Source: Enterobacter sp. kpr-6
Lineage (GTDB): Bacteria; Pseudomonadota; Gammaproteobacteria; Enterobacterales; Enterobacteriaceae
NCBI RefSeq assembly: GCF_900116015.1
Contig: NZ_FOYH01000003.1
Location: forward strand, 372,001 to 436,000
Length of the DNA stretch: 64,000 nucleotides
Direction of reading: 5' to 3'
This document shows positions 63,491 through 64,000 of this stretch, piece after piece. The notes beneath the pieces are model-generated. The model was not told where the DNA came from, did no database searches, and saw nothing but the letters and a program-made list of their open reading frames with translations. The position numbers were made by a program, and so were the translations under genes. The first letter of the stretch is position 1; every line of letters starts with the position of its first letter.

Positions 63491-63766
63491 TTATTGTTTA
63501 TTTCTGGTGGCGAGATGCTCTTTGAGTAAATCTTCCTGCGGCGGAGGCATCTGTAAATAATAACCCTGTTGAGTCAGTGCCTCTTTTACTTTTTCCAAAT
63601 CGGCATTAATCAGTTTCTTACGTCCATCAAGCGGTAAAATCATCGCCAGTTGTGGCTGACCAAAGGTCTTCATTAACGCTTCCGGCACACGGGAAAAATC
63701 GTCTTTTTTTTCAACGTACAGATAAGTCTGATCGCGTTTAGTACTTTTATAGATCACACAAAGCAT
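63491..63766 (-). CDS. ycgL: YcgL-domain protein
   Basis: 91 residues from the ATG at 63766 ([23 protein letters not shown]), the position that aligns with the E. coli start; the frame is open to an ATG at 63829 but the extra residues are not conserved. The YcgL domain is complete ([42 protein letters not shown]). A small alpha/beta protein of unknown function, encoded next to and divergent from minC across the gammaproteobacteria. Confidence 0.92.
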   Translation of the reverse strand: MLCVIYKSTKRDQTYLYVEKKDDFSRVPEALMKTFGQPQLAMILPLDGRKKLINADLEKVKEALTQQGYYLQMPPPQEDLLKEHLATRNKQ

Positions 63767-63821
63767 ACTTTTACTCTGATTTAACGGGAGGTCACTTGCC
63801 TCAATATAATAGTGACTATAA

Positions 63822-64000
<179 letters not shown>

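Overview
The window is chromosomal DNA of a member of the Enterobacteriaceae. Genus is not settled; an Enterobacter, Leclercia, Lelliottia or Kosakonia-like organism fits. Both ends follow the E. coli K-12 backbone: dauA, ychH, pth, ychF on the left, and treA, ymgE, ycgR, emtA, ldcA, cvrA, dadX, dadA, ycgB, fadR, dsbB, ycgN, ycgM, ycgL, minC on the right. Between ychF and treA, where E. coli carries dha genes and ycgV, there are about 42 kb of accessory genes.

Layout. 0-4 kb: end of dauA, ychH, pth, ychF. 4-6.6 kb: an orphan phage antirepressor-like gene, a VOC protein and a yciG/yciF-like stress pair. 6.8-9.6 kb: an unrecognised two-gene cassette (YaaW-family protein plus a membrane protein with an HNH-like motif). 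9.7-13.2 kb: MFS transporter, GlxA-type regulator and a GAPDH paralogue. 13.2-23.3 kb: a 3071-residue RTX-type protein with a lysozyme-like N-terminus, preceded in its operon by a small secreted protein. 23.6-28.1 kb: aldehyde dehydrogenase with a divergent sigma-54 activator, then a WYL regulator. 28.1-34.4 kb: pgaABCD for the poly-GlcNAc biofilm polysaccharide. 34.9-42.9 kb: a guanidine-degradation operon. 43.3-46.3 kb: lipoprotein, secreted protein and a membrane pseudokinase. 46.4-50.5 kb: treA and a foxA-type siderophore receptor with a Fur box. 50.6-64 kb: backbone genes, but without nhaB (normally between fadR and dsbB) and without hlyE/umuDC (between dsbB and ycgN in E. coli).

The best-supported system is the guanidine operon. 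Its minus-strand transcript would start at a near-perfect sigma-54 promoter with NtrC-like sites upstream, pass through a guanidine-I (ykkC) riboswitch with a terminator-type platform, then encode an ABC transporter, two DUF1989 proteins (carboxyguanidine deiminase subunits) and a biotin-dependent carboxylase. A second sensor of a different class, a guanidine-II (mini-ykkC) riboswitch with two ACGA-loop hairpins, sits inside the operon just before the carboxylase. So the enzyme usually labelled urea carboxylase is most likely a guanidine carboxylase. The allophanate hydrolase that normally completes the pathway is not in the window.

The most speculative but interesting candidates for undescribed biology are the lysozyme-RTX giant with its secreted operon partner (possible effector and immunity protein), the YaaW/HNH membrane cassette, and the pseudokinase operon. 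Short CCTCACCC...CCCTCTCCC palindromic repeats are scattered between genes. No rRNA, tRNA, CRISPR array, insertion sequence or complete prophage was seen.
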